A stretch of 64,000 nucleotides of DNA from UBA7803 sp041690675 (GCA_041690675.1 JAWLGU010000002.1:62001-126000), one strand, 5' to 3'. Shown: positions 28,840 to 38,088, numbered from the stretch's first letter. The notes: generated by a model not told the origin, from the sequence alone. Numbers and translations: made by a program.

Positions 28840-31155
28840 ATGAATCACACCTTCGAGCTGTCCGGCCGAGGCCGTCTGGCCCGATCGGTTTCCGCCGCCA
28901 CCCTGGCGGCGATCGCCGCCGGACCGGTGCCCGCCGTGGCCGCGCAAGGCGTGATCGAAGAGATCGTGGTGACCGTTCAGCGCCGGGAGGAGAGCCTGTC
29001 GGACGTGCCGCTCGCGGTGACCGCCCTGTCGGGCGACTTCATTCGTGACGTCAACCTGGACGACGTGAAGGATCTCATCTCCTTCACCCCCGGAGTCACG
29101 GGCAACTCCAAGGACAGCTTCATCGACACCATCAACATCCGCGGGGTGGTGACCAACGATTTCGGGGTGGGCGGCGACCCCTCCATCAGCGTCTTCAAGA
29201 ACAACCTCTACCAGGGCCGCAACGGTGCCGTGGTTACCAGCCTCTACGACGTCGAGCGGGCGGAGGTGCTGCGGGGGCCCCAGAGCTTCCTGTTCGGCAG
29301 GAACTCCATCGGCGGCGCCATCAGCGTGCATACCCGCCGTCCCAACTTCGACGGCACCAACGGTTACGCGGAGCTGGACATCGGCGAGCGCGATCACCTG
29401 GTGGTGGAGGGCGCGATCAATGCGACGCTGAGCGAGACGCTGGCGGCGCGGCTCGCGGTGTACAGCTCCGAGGAAGACGGCTACGTGGACGACGTCTTCG
29501 ATCCCTCGAATGCCGACCTCATCGCCCACGACAAGCAGGCGGCGCGGCTGTCTCTGCGCTTCCAGAACGACGCCACCGACGTCAACCTCATGGCGGAGTA
29601 CGAAGAGCGCGATCAGTCGGGCAGCATCTATCGCGCCACGGAGAAGGGCGAGAGCTGGGAGACCCTGCAGTCCATCTTCGGCGTGGAGCTCGACGGCAAC
29701 GGCCGGGACGTGGACAGCGACTTCGGTCTGGGCGAGCGGGACGACGCGGAGATCCTGAGTCTCGGCCTCGAGATCGAGCACGACTTCGGTTTCGCCACCT
29801 TCACCTCCATCACCGGCTACACGGATCACGAGTACCAGTACGCGGAGGATTTCGACGGCACGCCGCTCAGGATCAACGACTACGCCCAGGACCAGGAAGG
29901 CGACTACTTCCAGCAGGAGTTCCGCCTGGTGTCCCAGACGGCCGGTCCGCTGTCCTGGTACGCCGGCGTGTCGTACTACAAGGAGAACATCGACGCGCTG
30001 TTCACCCAGGGTGCCGACGAAGACGTCATGTGCCAGTACTACTCCTACGCGTACTACGGCACCGCCTACACCTGCGCCGACTACTACGGCACCTTCGAGT
30101 ACGACCCGAACGGCCTGGTGGAGCGCAACCGGGCCAAAGGCGAGTACGAGGGCTGGGCCGCTTACGTGGACCTGACCTACGCCTTCAGCGATGCGCTGGA
30201 TGCGAGCCTGGGCCTGCGCTACACGGACGACGAGAAGAACTTCCGCCTGCGCGCCTTCGACGTGTCGAGCGAGCTCGGCCCCTACTTCGCCCTCGGCTTC
30301 ACCACCGAAGGCTATCTGGAAGACACCCGGAGCTGGGACGATCTGAGCCCCCGGGTTCAGGTGCGCTACCGGCCCAACGACGACTGGATGTACTACGGCA
30401 GCGTCACCGCAGGCTACAAGTCGGGCGGCTTCGGCAGCTTCGCGATCTTCCCCGACGTGCCCTTCGGAACCATCGGCGTGACCCCGGACCAGGCGGTGCC
30501 GAACGCCTTCGATCCCGAGGAGGTCATGTCCTACGAAGTGGGCACCAAGGGCAAGTTCGCCGGCGGGCGCGCCATGGCGGATCTGGTGGGGTACTACTAC
30601 ACCTACGAGGATCTGCAGATCACCGTGGCTGGCCAGGGCGGCGGCATTCTGGTGGAGAACATCGGCGAGGTGGACGGCTGGGGCGTGGAAGGTTCGCTGA
30701 ACGTGATGCTCTCCGACTACCTGGATCTGTACCTCTCCGCCGCGTGGGCGGACAGCGAGGCCAACGACGTGCAGGCGGCCTGCGACGGTCTCGACATCTG
30801 CGAGGGCAATTCCCTGCCGGGGCTGCCGGAGTTCTCGTGGTCGGCGGCCCTGGAAGGCAACCTGCCCGGCCGCGGCGGCCAGTGGGTGGCGCGGGTGGAG
30901 GCCTTCGGCCAGACGAAGACCGGCGGCGGCCTGGAGCACGACCCGGCCGGCGAGCAGCCCGGCTGGGAAGACGTCACCCTGCGGGCCGGCTTCCGGGCGG
31001 ACGCCGGCTGGGAAATCCTCGCCTACGTGGAGAACCTCACCGACGAGCTCTACTACGACGGCGTGGGTCCCCTGGGTGGTATACTGCCGGCTCACTACTT
31101 CGGTCCCTCCCGGCCCCGCACGTTCGGGGTGATGATGAGCTGGACCGTCGAATGA
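28840..31155 (+). CDS. TonB-dependent outer-membrane receptor
   Basis: 771 residues. A signal peptide ends near AVAAQG. A TonB-box-like EEIVVTVQRREESLSDVPLAVTAL follows, then the plug (LISFTPGVTG, INIRGVVTNDFGVGGDPSISVF, VERAEVLRGPQSFLFGRNSIGGAISVHTRRP) and a beta-barrel rich in Tyr/Asp strands such as YYGSVTAGYKSGGF and ENLTDELYYDGVGPLGG. Imports a large or scarce ligand using TonB energy. The last residues are MSWTVE, not the usual terminal Phe/Trp. It stands between polyamine genes, so a polyamine-containing ligand is conceivable but not shown. AAGGGG precedes the ATG. Confidence 0.92.
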   Translation: MNHTFELSGRGRLARSVSAATLAAIAAGPVPAVAAQGVIEEIVVTVQRREESLSDVPLAVTALSGDFIRDVNLDDVKDLISFTPGVTGNSKDSFIDTINIRGVVTNDFGVGGDPSISVFKNNLYQGRNGAVVTSLYDVERAEVLRGPQSFLFGRNSIGGAISVHTRRPNFDGTNGYAELDIGERDHLVVEGAINATLSETLAARLAVYSSEEDGYVDDVFDPSNADLIAHDKQAARLSLRFQNDATDVNLMAEYEERDQSGSIYRATEKGESWETLQSIFGVELDGNGRDVDSDFGLGERDDAEILSLGLEIEHDFGFATFTSITGYTDHEYQYAEDFDGTPLRINDYAQDQEGDYFQQEFRLVSQTAGPLSWYAGVSYYKENIDALFTQGADEDVMCQYYSYAYYGTAYTCADYYGTFEYDPNGLVERNRAKGEYEGWAAYVDLTYAFSDALDASLGLRYTDDEKNFRLRAFDVSSELGPYFALGFTTEGYLEDTRSWDDLSPRVQVRYRPNDDWMYYGSVTAGYKSGGFGSFAIFPDVPFGTIGVTPDQAVPNAFDPEEVMSYEVGTKGKFAGGRAMADLVGYYYTYEDLQITVAGQGGGILVENIGEVDGWGVEGSLNVMLSDYLDLYLSAAWADSEANDVQAACDGLDICEGNSLPGLPEFSWSAALEGNLPGRGGQWVARVEAFGQTKTGGGLEHDPAGEQPGWEDVTLRAGFRADAGWEILAYVENLTDELYYDGVGPLGGILPAHYFGPSRPRTFGVMMSWTVE

Positions 31156-31183
31156 CCAACAGCGGAACCAACTGAAGGAACTT

Positions 31184-32539
31184 ATGCCAAGTGACCTCGC
31201 GGAGCTGCAGCGAAGCGATCGCGAGCATCACCTGCACCCGTTCACCGACTTCAAGGCCCTAGGCGAGCGCGGTACCCGCGTCATCGTCCGGGGCGAAGGC
31301 GTCTACGTCTGGGATCACCAGGGCAACAAGCTGCTGGACGGCATGTCCGGGCTGTGGAACGTCAATGTCGGCTACGGGCGACGGGAGCTCATCGACGCCG
31401 CCACCCGACAGCTCGAAACCCTTCCCTTCTACAACAGCTTCTTCCAGTGCACGACGGAGCCCACCATCCGCCTGGCGGAGCGGCTCGCCGGGCTCACGGA
31501 AAATCGGCTCTCGCACGTGTTCTTCGCCGGCTCCGGTTCCGAGGCCAACGACACCCAGATCCGTCTGGTGCGCCGCTACTGGCAACTGGCCGGGCGCCCG
31601 GACAAGAAGGTGATCATCAGCCGCACCAACGCCTATCACGGCAGCACCATCGGCGCGGCGAGCCTGGGCGGCATGCGGCCCATGCACGAGCAGGGCGAGC
31701 TGCCCATTCCCGGCATCGTCCACGTGGATCAGCCCTACTACTTCGAGGCCGGAGGCAACGCCACCCCCGAGCGGTTCGGCATCGAGGTGGCCCGGCGCCT
31801 GGAGGAGAAGATCGTCGAGCTCGGCGCCGACCGGGTAGCCGCCTTCATCGGCGAGCCGGTGCAGGGAGCGGGCGGCGTGATCATTCCGCCGGAAAGCTAC
31901 TGGGGCGAGGTGCAGCGGGTGTGCCGCGAGCACGACATCCTGCTCATCGCCGACGAGGTGATCACCGGCTTCGGCCGGCTGGGCGAGTGGTTCGGCCATC
32001 AGCGCATGGGCTTCCAGCCGGACCTGGTGACCTTCGCCAAGGGCGTCACCTCCGGCTACATCCCTCTGGGTGGCGTGCTGGTGGGTGAGCGGGTGGCGCG
32101 GGTGCTGTGCGCCGACGGTGGCGAGTTCGCCCACGGCTACACCTACTCGGGCCATCCCGTGGCCTGCGCCGTGGCGCTGGCCAACATCGACGTGATCGAA
32201 GGCGAGGGGCTGCTGGCCCGGGTGCGCGACGACATCGGCCCGTACTTCGCCCGTGGCTGGGCGGAGCTGGGCGGCCGCCACGCCATCGTCGGCGAGGCGC
32301 GCACCCTGGGACTCATGGGCGCCCTGGAGCTGGTGCGGCAGGGCCACGAACGCTTCGGCAAGGAGCAGAAGGCCGGCGAGGTCTGTCGCGACACCTGCAT
32401 CGAGCACGGCCTGGTGATGCGCGCCGTGGGCGACACCATGATCGTCGCGCCGCCCCTGGTGATCAGCCGCAGCGAAGTGGACGAGCTGCTGGAGAAGGCA
32501 GACGCCGTGCTGACCAGCGTAGCGGCCAAGCTGGGATGA
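31184..32539 (+). CDS. Class III aminotransferase, putrescine:pyruvate aminotransferase-like (SpuC type)
   Basis: 451 residues. PLP-binding Lys286 in FAKGVTSGYIPLGGV, Asp257 in LLIADEVITGFGR, substrate-gate LWNVNVGYGR and phosphate-binding GSGSEAND. The N-terminal HHLHPFTDFKAL and length fit the omega-aminotransferases that include P. aeruginosa SpuC, which transaminates putrescine or cadaverine to the aminoaldehyde. Other omega-amine or beta-alanine donors are possible. AAGGA lies 5 nt before the ATG, 28 bp after the receptor gene. The heptad-repeat hairpin begins 7 bp after its stop. Confidence 0.88.
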   Translation: MPSDLAELQRSDREHHLHPFTDFKALGERGTRVIVRGEGVYVWDHQGNKLLDGMSGLWNVNVGYGRRELIDAATRQLETLPFYNSFFQCTTEPTIRLAERLAGLTENRLSHVFFAGSGSEANDTQIRLVRRYWQLAGRPDKKVIISRTNAYHGSTIGAASLGGMRPMHEQGELPIPGIVHVDQPYYFEAGGNATPERFGIEVARRLEEKIVELGADRVAAFIGEPVQGAGGVIIPPESYWGEVQRVCREHDILLIADEVITGFGRLGEWFGHQRMGFQPDLVTFAKGVTSGYIPLGGVLVGERVARVLCADGGEFAHGYTYSGHPVACAVALANIDVIEGEGLLARVRDDIGPYFARGWAELGGRHAIVGEARTLGLMGALELVRQGHERFGKEQKAGEVCRDTCIEHGLVMRAVGDTMIVAPPLVISRSEVDELLEKADAVLTSVAAKLG

Positions 32540-32545
32540 GGTTTC

Positions 32546-32641
32546 GCTATCCGCTGTCAGCTGTCCGCTGTCCGCAGGAGGCACACGGCCGACGCTGGCG
32601 GAGACCCTCTAGCGGAAAGCGGATAGCGGAGAGCGGATAGC
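32546..32641. repeat. Heptad-repeat hairpin element, copy 1
   Basis: Left arm 32546-32575 is built of 7 bp units of the form GCTNTCC (GCTATCC, GCTGTCA, GCTGTCC, GCTGTCC). Right arm 32612-32641 is the complementary set (GCGGAAA, GCGGATA, GCGGAGA, GCGGATA, offset by one). The arms pair over 30 positions with four non-Watson-Crick pairs, one of them G-U; loop 36 nt. It fills the gap between the aminotransferase and the PuuB-like gene; the right arm ends 6 nt before the downstream ATG. Confidence 0.9.
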
Positions 32642-32647
32642 GACCCC

Positions 32648-33946
32648 ATGCGTCCCGACGTCGGCTTCGAAGACTCCTGGTACTACGCCACCGCCAAGGG
32701 GCTCACGGATCACCCGCCGCTGCGCGAGCGGCTCGAGGCGGATGTCTGTGTGGTGGGCGGCGGTTACACGGGCCTGTCGGCAGCGCTGGAGCTGGCGGAG
32801 CGGGGCTACTCGGTGGTGCTGCTGGAAGCGTACCGGGTCGGTGCCGGGGCCAGCGGACGCAACGGCGGCGTGCTGGGCATGGGCCAGCGCAAGGAACAGG
32901 ACGAGCTGGAACGCTGGCTGGGGCTCGACACCGCCCGGGCCCTCTGGGAGGTGGCGCTGGAAGCCAACGCCCTGGTGCGCGAGCGCATTCGCCGTTTCGA
33001 CATCGACTGCGAGCTCCGCGACGGCGTGCTTCACGCCGCCCACCGCCGCCGCTACGTCCCCGCCTATTGGAAGTACGTGGATCTGCTCGCCGAGCGCTAC
33101 GACTACCAGCGCTGCCGCAAGGTGGACGCCGCCGAGGTGGCGGAGATGCTGGGCATGGAGACCTACCACGGCGGCTACGTGGACGAAGGGTCGGGTCACC
33201 TGCATCCCTTGAACCTGGCGCTGGGGCTGGCCCGGGCGTGCAGCGGCCTCGGGGTGCGAATCTTCGAACGCACGCGGGTGCTCGAACACCGGCAGCACGG
33301 CTCGCCGACGGCGCCGGACGGGGTCACCGTGCGCACCGCCGAGGGCGAGGTACGGGCGTCCTACCTGGTGCTGGCCTGCAACGGCTATCTGGAGCGGCTG
33401 GCGGGGGCCATCGAGGCCTACCAGATGCCCATCAACAACTTCGTCCTGGCCACCGAGCCGTTGGGCGAGGCCCGGGCCCGGCGGCTGAACCGTGACGACG
33501 TGGCGGTGGTGGACTCCCGCTTCGTGGTCAACTACTTCCGCATGTCCCGGGACCACCGACTCATCTTCGGCGGCGGCGAGAACTACAGCCCTCGTTTCCC
33601 CGGGGACCTGAAGGCGTTCGTCCGCCGCTTCATGCTCGAGGTGTACCCGGAGCTCGCCGACGTCGCCATCGACTACGCGTGGGGAGGCACCCTGGCGATC
33701 ACCCTGAAGCGAATGCCGCACTTCGGCCGTTCAGGCCACGTGTTCTGGGCCCAGGGCTACTCCGGGCACGGTGTGGCCATGGCCAACATGGGGGGCAAGC
33801 TGATCGCCGAGGCACTGGCGGGCAGCGCCGAGCGCTTCGATCTGTTCGCGCGGCTGCCCCACGTGCGCTTTCCCGGGGGGCGCTACCTGCGCTGGCCGGC
33901 GCTGGTCGCCGGCATGTTGTACTACGCCATGCTCGATCGGTTGTGA
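32648..33946 (+). CDS. puuB: FAD-dependent amine oxidase, gamma-glutamylputrescine oxidase-like (PuuB)
   Basis: 432 residues of the DAO family. FAD site VCVVGGGYTGLSAALELAERG (GGGYTG at 37-42), then LLEAYRVGAGASGRNGGVLG; the second contact GYSGHGVAMANMGGKLIAEAL lies at the C-terminus. The opening DVGFEDSWYYATAKGL resembles PuuB and related proteins. PuuB deaminates gamma-glutamyl-putrescine oxidatively. No gamma-glutamylputrescine synthetase (PuuA) is in the window, so the substrate is inferred from the neighbouring puuD and pot genes. The heptad hairpin ends 6 nt before the ATG and no good ribosome site is free. Confidence 0.82.
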   Translation: MRPDVGFEDSWYYATAKGLTDHPPLRERLEADVCVVGGGYTGLSAALELAERGYSVVLLEAYRVGAGASGRNGGVLGMGQRKEQDELERWLGLDTARALWEVALEANALVRERIRRFDIDCELRDGVLHAAHRRRYVPAYWKYVDLLAERYDYQRCRKVDAAEVAEMLGMETYHGGYVDEGSGHLHPLNLALGLARACSGLGVRIFERTRVLEHRQHGSPTAPDGVTVRTAEGEVRASYLVLACNGYLERLAGAIEAYQMPINNFVLATEPLGEARARRLNRDDVAVVDSRFVVNYFRMSRDHRLIFGGGENYSPRFPGDLKAFVRRFMLEVYPELADVAIDYAWGGTLAITLKRMPHFGRSGHVFWAQGYSGHGVAMANMGGKLIAEALAGSAERFDLFARLPHVRFPGGRYLRWPALVAGMLYYAMLDRL

Positions 33947-33963
33947 ACCAGAGGAGGGGAATC

Positions 33964-35712
33964 GTGGAAGGGCGACATGGGAGCCGGCTCGTCTGGGCGG
34001 CGTTGGTCCTGGGCCTGGCGGCGGGCTGCGCGGACGACGTGGCCGGCACGGCGGAAGCGGCAGCAGCCGATGCGTCCCGCCAGGCCGCGGACGTGATCCT
34101 CACCAACGCCGAGGTGTACACCCTGGATCCTGCCCGGCCCTGGGCGGAAGCCGTGGCCATCGGCGACGGCCGCATTCTGGCGGTGGGAAGCGCCGCCGAC
34201 ATCGCCGCCGGGTATCGCGGCGAGACCCTGGATCTGCAGGGACGGATGCTCTTGCCGGCGTTTCACGATGCCCACAGCCACCCCATATCCGGCGGCATTC
34301 AGACCCTGCAGTGCGACCTGATGGGGCTCGCGACGGTGGAGGAGATCCTCGCCCGGGTGGAAGCGTGCCACGCGGACATTCCGGATACCGAAAGCCCGGA
34401 TGACGACTGGCTGCTCGGTGGTGGCTGGAACCTGAGCCTGTTCGATGACGCGAACCCGCACAGGAATCTGCTGGACCAGGTGGTGGGTGACCGGCCCGTC
34501 TACCTGGAAGGGGAAGACGGCCACAGCGGCTGGGTGAGCTCGGCGGCGCTCGAGCGCGCCGGCATCAGTGCGGACACCCCCGATCCGCCGCTGGGAGTCA
34601 TCGAGCGCGACGCCGCCGGCGAGCCCACCGGCACGCTGCGGGAGACGGCCCAGGAGCTGGTACGGGCGGTGCTGCCGGAGATCACCGACGCACAGCGCGA
34701 AGCCGGCGCGCTGGCGGCGCTGGAGCTGGCCAACTCCCTGGGCATCACCTCCATCGTCGCGGCCTCCGTGGGGGAGGAGGAGCTCGCCACCTGGCATCGT
34801 CTGGAACGGGAGGGCCGGCTCACGGCCCGCATCGTCGCCAGTATCCGCCTGGCCGGCGGCGGCTCGGCCGCCGCGGACTCGGCCCTGCTGGCGCCGGAAT
34901 CCCGGGGCAGTGGCCGCCTGGTGCGTGCGGACGCCGCCAAGATCTTCCTCGACGGCGTGCTGGAAGGCGAGACCGCGGCGCTGCTGGAGCCCTACCTGGA
35001 TCCCCAGGGCAAGGGCGCGGGCCGTACCGGCATGCTCAACGTGCCCTTCGAGGCGCTGCAAGCCATGGTCACGGATCTGGACGCCCGGGGCATCCAGGTG
35101 CACATGCACGCCATCGGCGACCGGGCGGTCCGCGCGGGGCTGGATGCGGTGGCCGCAGCCCGGGAGGCCAACGGGCCGACGGACAGCCGTCATCACATCT
35201 GCCACCTTCAGCTCGTGCACCCGGAGGACTATCCACGCTTCGGCGCGCTTGGAGTGCTGGCCAACTTCCAGGCCCTGTGGGCATATCCGGACGCCTACAT
35301 CACCGACGTGAACCTGCCCGCCGTGGGTCCGGCGCGGGTCGAGCGCATGTACCCCATCGGCTCCATCGACGCCGCCGGCGGCACCATCGTCGGTGGCAGC
35401 GACTGGTCCGTGTCCTCCATGAACCCGCTGGACGCCATCGAGGTGGGAGTCACGCGCCGGGACCCGGAAGGGGCGGTGGCGGGCGCGCTCAACCGCGACG
35501 AGGCGGTGCCGCTGGAAACCATGCTGGCGGCCTACACCCGCAACGCCGCGTACCTCATGCACCAAGAGCAGGACACCGGCACGGTGGAGGTGGGCAAGCA
35601 GGCAGACCTGGTGGTGCTGGAGCGCAACCTGTTCGAGATTCCCCCCGAGACCATCAACGAGACCCGGGTGGTGCGCACGTTCCTGGAGGGCCGGCAGGTG
35701 TATCCGCGGTAA
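33964..35712 (+). CDS. Amidohydrolase lipoprotein (YtcJ-like)
   Basis: 582 residues from a GTG at 33964 with GAGGAGGGG just upstream. The leader ends LGLAAGC, a lipobox, so it is an exported lipoprotein. Domain pattern of the amidohydrolase superfamily: DVILTNAEVYTLDP, metal site FHDAHSHPISGG, the carboxylate-binding Lys in DAAKIFLDGVLEGETAA, MHAIGDRAV, HHICHLQLVHPEDYPRF and GSDWSVSSMNPL near the end. YtcJ-like enzymes hydrolyse amides or cyclic amides; substrate unknown. It begins 17 bp after the PuuB-like gene and may be co-transcribed. Confidence 0.9.
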   Translation: MEGRHGSRLVWAALVLGLAAGCADDVAGTAEAAAADASRQAADVILTNAEVYTLDPARPWAEAVAIGDGRILAVGSAADIAAGYRGETLDLQGRMLLPAFHDAHSHPISGGIQTLQCDLMGLATVEEILARVEACHADIPDTESPDDDWLLGGGWNLSLFDDANPHRNLLDQVVGDRPVYLEGEDGHSGWVSSAALERAGISADTPDPPLGVIERDAAGEPTGTLRETAQELVRAVLPEITDAQREAGALAALELANSLGITSIVAASVGEEELATWHRLEREGRLTARIVASIRLAGGGSAAADSALLAPESRGSGRLVRADAAKIFLDGVLEGETAALLEPYLDPQGKGAGRTGMLNVPFEALQAMVTDLDARGIQVHMHAIGDRAVRAGLDAVAAAREANGPTDSRHHICHLQLVHPEDYPRFGALGVLANFQALWAYPDAYITDVNLPAVGPARVERMYPIGSIDAAGGTIVGGSDWSVSSMNPLDAIEVGVTRRDPEGAVAGALNRDEAVPLETMLAAYTRNAAYLMHQEQDTGTVEVGKQADLVVLERNLFEIPPETINETRVVRTFLEGRQVYPR

Positions 35713-35749
35713 CGCGACAGCCGACAATGAATCGCCGCCGGATCGGCGC

Positions 35750-35761
35750 TATGGTGAAGCC
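35750..35761 (+). promoter_or_regulatory. -10-like TATGGT abutting the metallophosphoesterase start
   Basis: TATGGT at 35750-35755 is followed 6 nt later by the ATG at 35762, with no ribosome site between. If used, the transcript would be leaderless, as suggested for the patatin gene. The hexamer is only four of six matches, so this is tentative. Confidence 0.25.
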
Positions 35762-36784
35762 ATGAAAGCGCGTGAAGCTTCGGCGGTCGACGGGACGGGA
35801 GAGCTGGCAGCCAGGTCGCCGGCTCCGCTGGCGCCGTCCGTGTCGACAGCGGAGCTCACGGCCCGCCTCGAGGCCCGTCTCGGACGGGTGCACGCGCGGC
35901 AGCGGCTGGGGATCGAGTCCGATCACTCGGCCCAGGTGTTCCGCCGCGGCCGCAGACTGTTTCACCCGGAGAACTGGTACTCCTTCGCCGCCTTCATCCG
36001 TGCCAGCATGCGCCTGGTGGGTGTCTATCAGCGGGCGCGCCGCAACGCGCACGCCATCACGGTGGTGCAGAACGCGGTGGCCCTGCGGGGGCTGCCCGAG
36101 GCGTTCCGAGGCTTCCGCATCCTGCAGCTGTCGGATCTGCACATCGATGTCAGCGACGAGACCGCCCACGCCATCGTCGCCGCAGTCCGGGAGGTGGAGT
36201 ACGACCTCTGCGTGCTGACCGGCGACTATCGCTTCCTCACCACCGGCCAGCTCGACGCAACGATGCGCAACATGGCGCGGCTGCGCAGCCACATCGCCAC
36301 GGACGCCTACGCGGTGCTGGGCAATCACGATAGCGTGCTCATGCTGCCCGAGCTGGAGGACATGGGCATTCGGGTGCTGATGAACGAGCACGTGGTCCTC
36401 GAGCGGGCGGGGGAGCGGCTGTACCTGGCCGGTATCGACGACGCCCATTTCTTCGGCGTGGAGAACTTCGAGAAGGCGCTGGCCGACGTGCCGCCGGACG
36501 CCACCACGGTGCTGCTCTCCCATACCCCGGAGGTCTACCGCCAGGCGGCCCACAGCGATGTGGACCTCATGCTGTGCGGGCACACCCACGGCGGCCAGCT
36601 CTGCCTGCCCGGCCGGGTGCCGGTGATGCTCGACGCCCGGATCCCGCGGTCCCTGGGCCGCGGCTCGTGGCGCTACGGCCCCCTGCTCGGCTACACGTCG
36701 GCCGGCGCGGGCACCTCGATCCTCGAGGTCCGGCTGAATTGCCCCCCCGAGATCACGGTCCACACCCTGCTCGCCGACCACTGA
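35762..36784 (+). CDS. Calcineurin-like metallophosphoesterase
   Basis: 340 residues. Metal-binding blocks in order: LQLSDLHIDVSDE (about 120), LTGDYRF, LGNHDSV (about 188), LSHTPEVY and CGHTHGGQLCLPG (about 275). This is the YkuE/YaeI-like branch of phosphodiesterases, which often act on membrane lipids or nucleotides. No signal peptide, but residues 60-95 contain an amphipathic basic segment (RRGRRLFHPENWYSF). Substrate unknown. Ends 86 bp before the CoA-transferase gene. Confidence 0.9.
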   Translation: MKAREASAVDGTGELAARSPAPLAPSVSTAELTARLEARLGRVHARQRLGIESDHSAQVFRRGRRLFHPENWYSFAAFIRASMRLVGVYQRARRNAHAITVVQNAVALRGLPEAFRGFRILQLSDLHIDVSDETAHAIVAAVREVEYDLCVLTGDYRFLTTGQLDATMRNMARLRSHIATDAYAVLGNHDSVLMLPELEDMGIRVLMNEHVVLERAGERLYLAGIDDAHFFGVENFEKALADVPPDATTVLLSHTPEVYRQAAHSDVDLMLCGHTHGGQLCLPGRVPVMLDARIPRSLGRGSWRYGPLLGYTSAGAGTSILEVRLNCPPEITVHTLLADH

Positions 36785-36827
36785 CGGCCGGACGCCGCCC
36801 GCGCGCGACCCTCCGCGCCAGTTCCAC

Positions 36828-36870
36828 TACAATCGCCCCTCGCGCCGATGGAGCTGCCCGGAGGGAAAAC
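36828..36870 (+). promoter_or_regulatory. -10 box TACAAT and ribosome site for the CoA-transferase gene
   Basis: TACAAT at 36828-36833 and GGAGGG at about 36860-36865 precede the GTG at 36871. The -35 region is GC-only and unconvincing. Confidence 0.35.
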
Positions 36871-38088
36871 GTGACTGCACCGCTTGCCGACATCACCGTG
36901 GTCGAGGTGGACAACTACATGGCGGCGCCGAGCGCGGGCGCAATTCTCGCGGACATGGGCGCCCGCGTGATCAAGGTGGAGCCGCTCACCGGCGATCCCA
37001 TGCGGGGCATCGGCCGGCCTGCGAAGATCGAGGGCGAGCTGGAGGGGTACGACTTCGGCTTCGACGTGGACAACCGCGGCAAGCTGTCGGTGGCGGTGGC
37101 CCTGGATACCCCGGAGGGAGCCGAGGTGGTGCGGCGCTTGGTGGAGGGGGCCCAGGTGTTTCTCTGCAACCTCCTGCCCCACCGCCAGCAGCGCTTCGGC
37201 CTTGACCCCGAGTCCCTGCAGGCGCGCAACCCCAGGCTGGTGCACGCGACCCTCACCGGCTACGGCAGCAACGGGCCCGATGCGTTGCGGCCCGGCTACG
37301 ACGTCACCGCCTTCTTCGGCCGTTCCGGCCTCTACGACGCCATGCGGGAGGGGGACGACGGCGAAGTGCCCATGGCACGGCCGGCCCAGGGTGATCACAC
37401 CACGGGCCTGGCCATGCTGGCCGCCATCCTGGGTGCGCTGCGGCTGATGGAGCGCAGCGGTGAGTTCCAGGTGGTGGAGACCTCCTTGTACGAGACCGCC
37501 ATCTGGACCCAGGCCAGCGATTTCGGAGTGACTGCCGTGGACCGGGCCCCGGTGCGGCGCCGCGCCCGGCACAACCAGCTCACCCCCGCCGCCAACCGTT
37601 ATCCCTGCGGCGACGGCAAATGGGTGGTGCTGAACACCCTGGGGCCCGGTGCCTGGGAGAAGCTCTGCCGCGCACTGGGGCAGGAGGCCTGGCTCGAGGA
37701 TCCCCGCTACGCCGACGCCAGCAGCCGCTACAAGCGCATGCCCGAGCTGGTGGACGCCATCGATGGCGTGCTCGCCGCCAGGGGACGCGACGAGTGGGGC
37801 GAGATCTTCGATCGCGAGGGGGTGGTGTGGGGCCCGGTGCTGACCCTGGACGAGGTGGTGCAGGACCGCCAGGCCGAGGCCATCGACATGTTTCCCACCA
37901 TTCGCCACGAGCGCCTGGGCAGCTACCGCAGCGTGCGTGCGCCCATGCGCTTTCACGGAGCGGAGGTGAAGCCGCGGGGACCGGCGCCGGAAATCGGCCA
38001 GCACACCCGTGACGCATTGGGGGTGGCGGGATTCGCCGCCGAGGAGATCGAGCGCCTGTTCGAGCGCGGCGTGCTGAGAGGAAGTTGA
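36871..38088 (+). CDS. Class III CoA-transferase (CaiB/BaiF family)
   Basis: 405 residues from a GTG with GGAGGG upstream. Family blocks: ITVVEVDNYMAAPSAGAILADMGARVIKVE, DVDNRGKLSVAVAL, LLPHRQQRFGLD and LTGYGSNGPDALRPGYD. Transfers CoA between carboxylic acids through an aspartyl-CoA anhydride. At the catalytic position (the Asp of IDIAMYE in CaiB) this protein reads VVETSLYE, a Glu at residue 203. The stop overlaps the malic enzyme start (TGATG), so the two are translationally coupled. Substrates cannot be inferred. Confidence 0.9.
   Translation: MTAPLADITVVEVDNYMAAPSAGAILADMGARVIKVEPLTGDPMRGIGRPAKIEGELEGYDFGFDVDNRGKLSVAVALDTPEGAEVVRRLVEGAQVFLCNLLPHRQQRFGLDPESLQARNPRLVHATLTGYGSNGPDALRPGYDVTAFFGRSGLYDAMREGDDGEVPMARPAQGDHTTGLAMLAAILGALRLMERSGEFQVVETSLYETAIWTQASDFGVTAVDRAPVRRRARHNQLTPAANRYPCGDGKWVVLNTLGPGAWEKLCRALGQEAWLEDPRYADASSRYKRMPELVDAIDGVLAARGRDEWGEIFDREGVVWGPVLTLDEVVQDRQAEAIDMFPTIRHERLGSYRSVRAPMRFHGAEVKPRGPAPEIGQHTRDALGVAGFAAEEIERLFERGVLRGS

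Noticed and set aside
32540..32645. Small protein encoded by the heptads (RYPLSA-like repeats)
   Set aside because: A 7 bp unit read in any frame gives a repeating heptapeptide; no ribosome site or conserved start supports translation.
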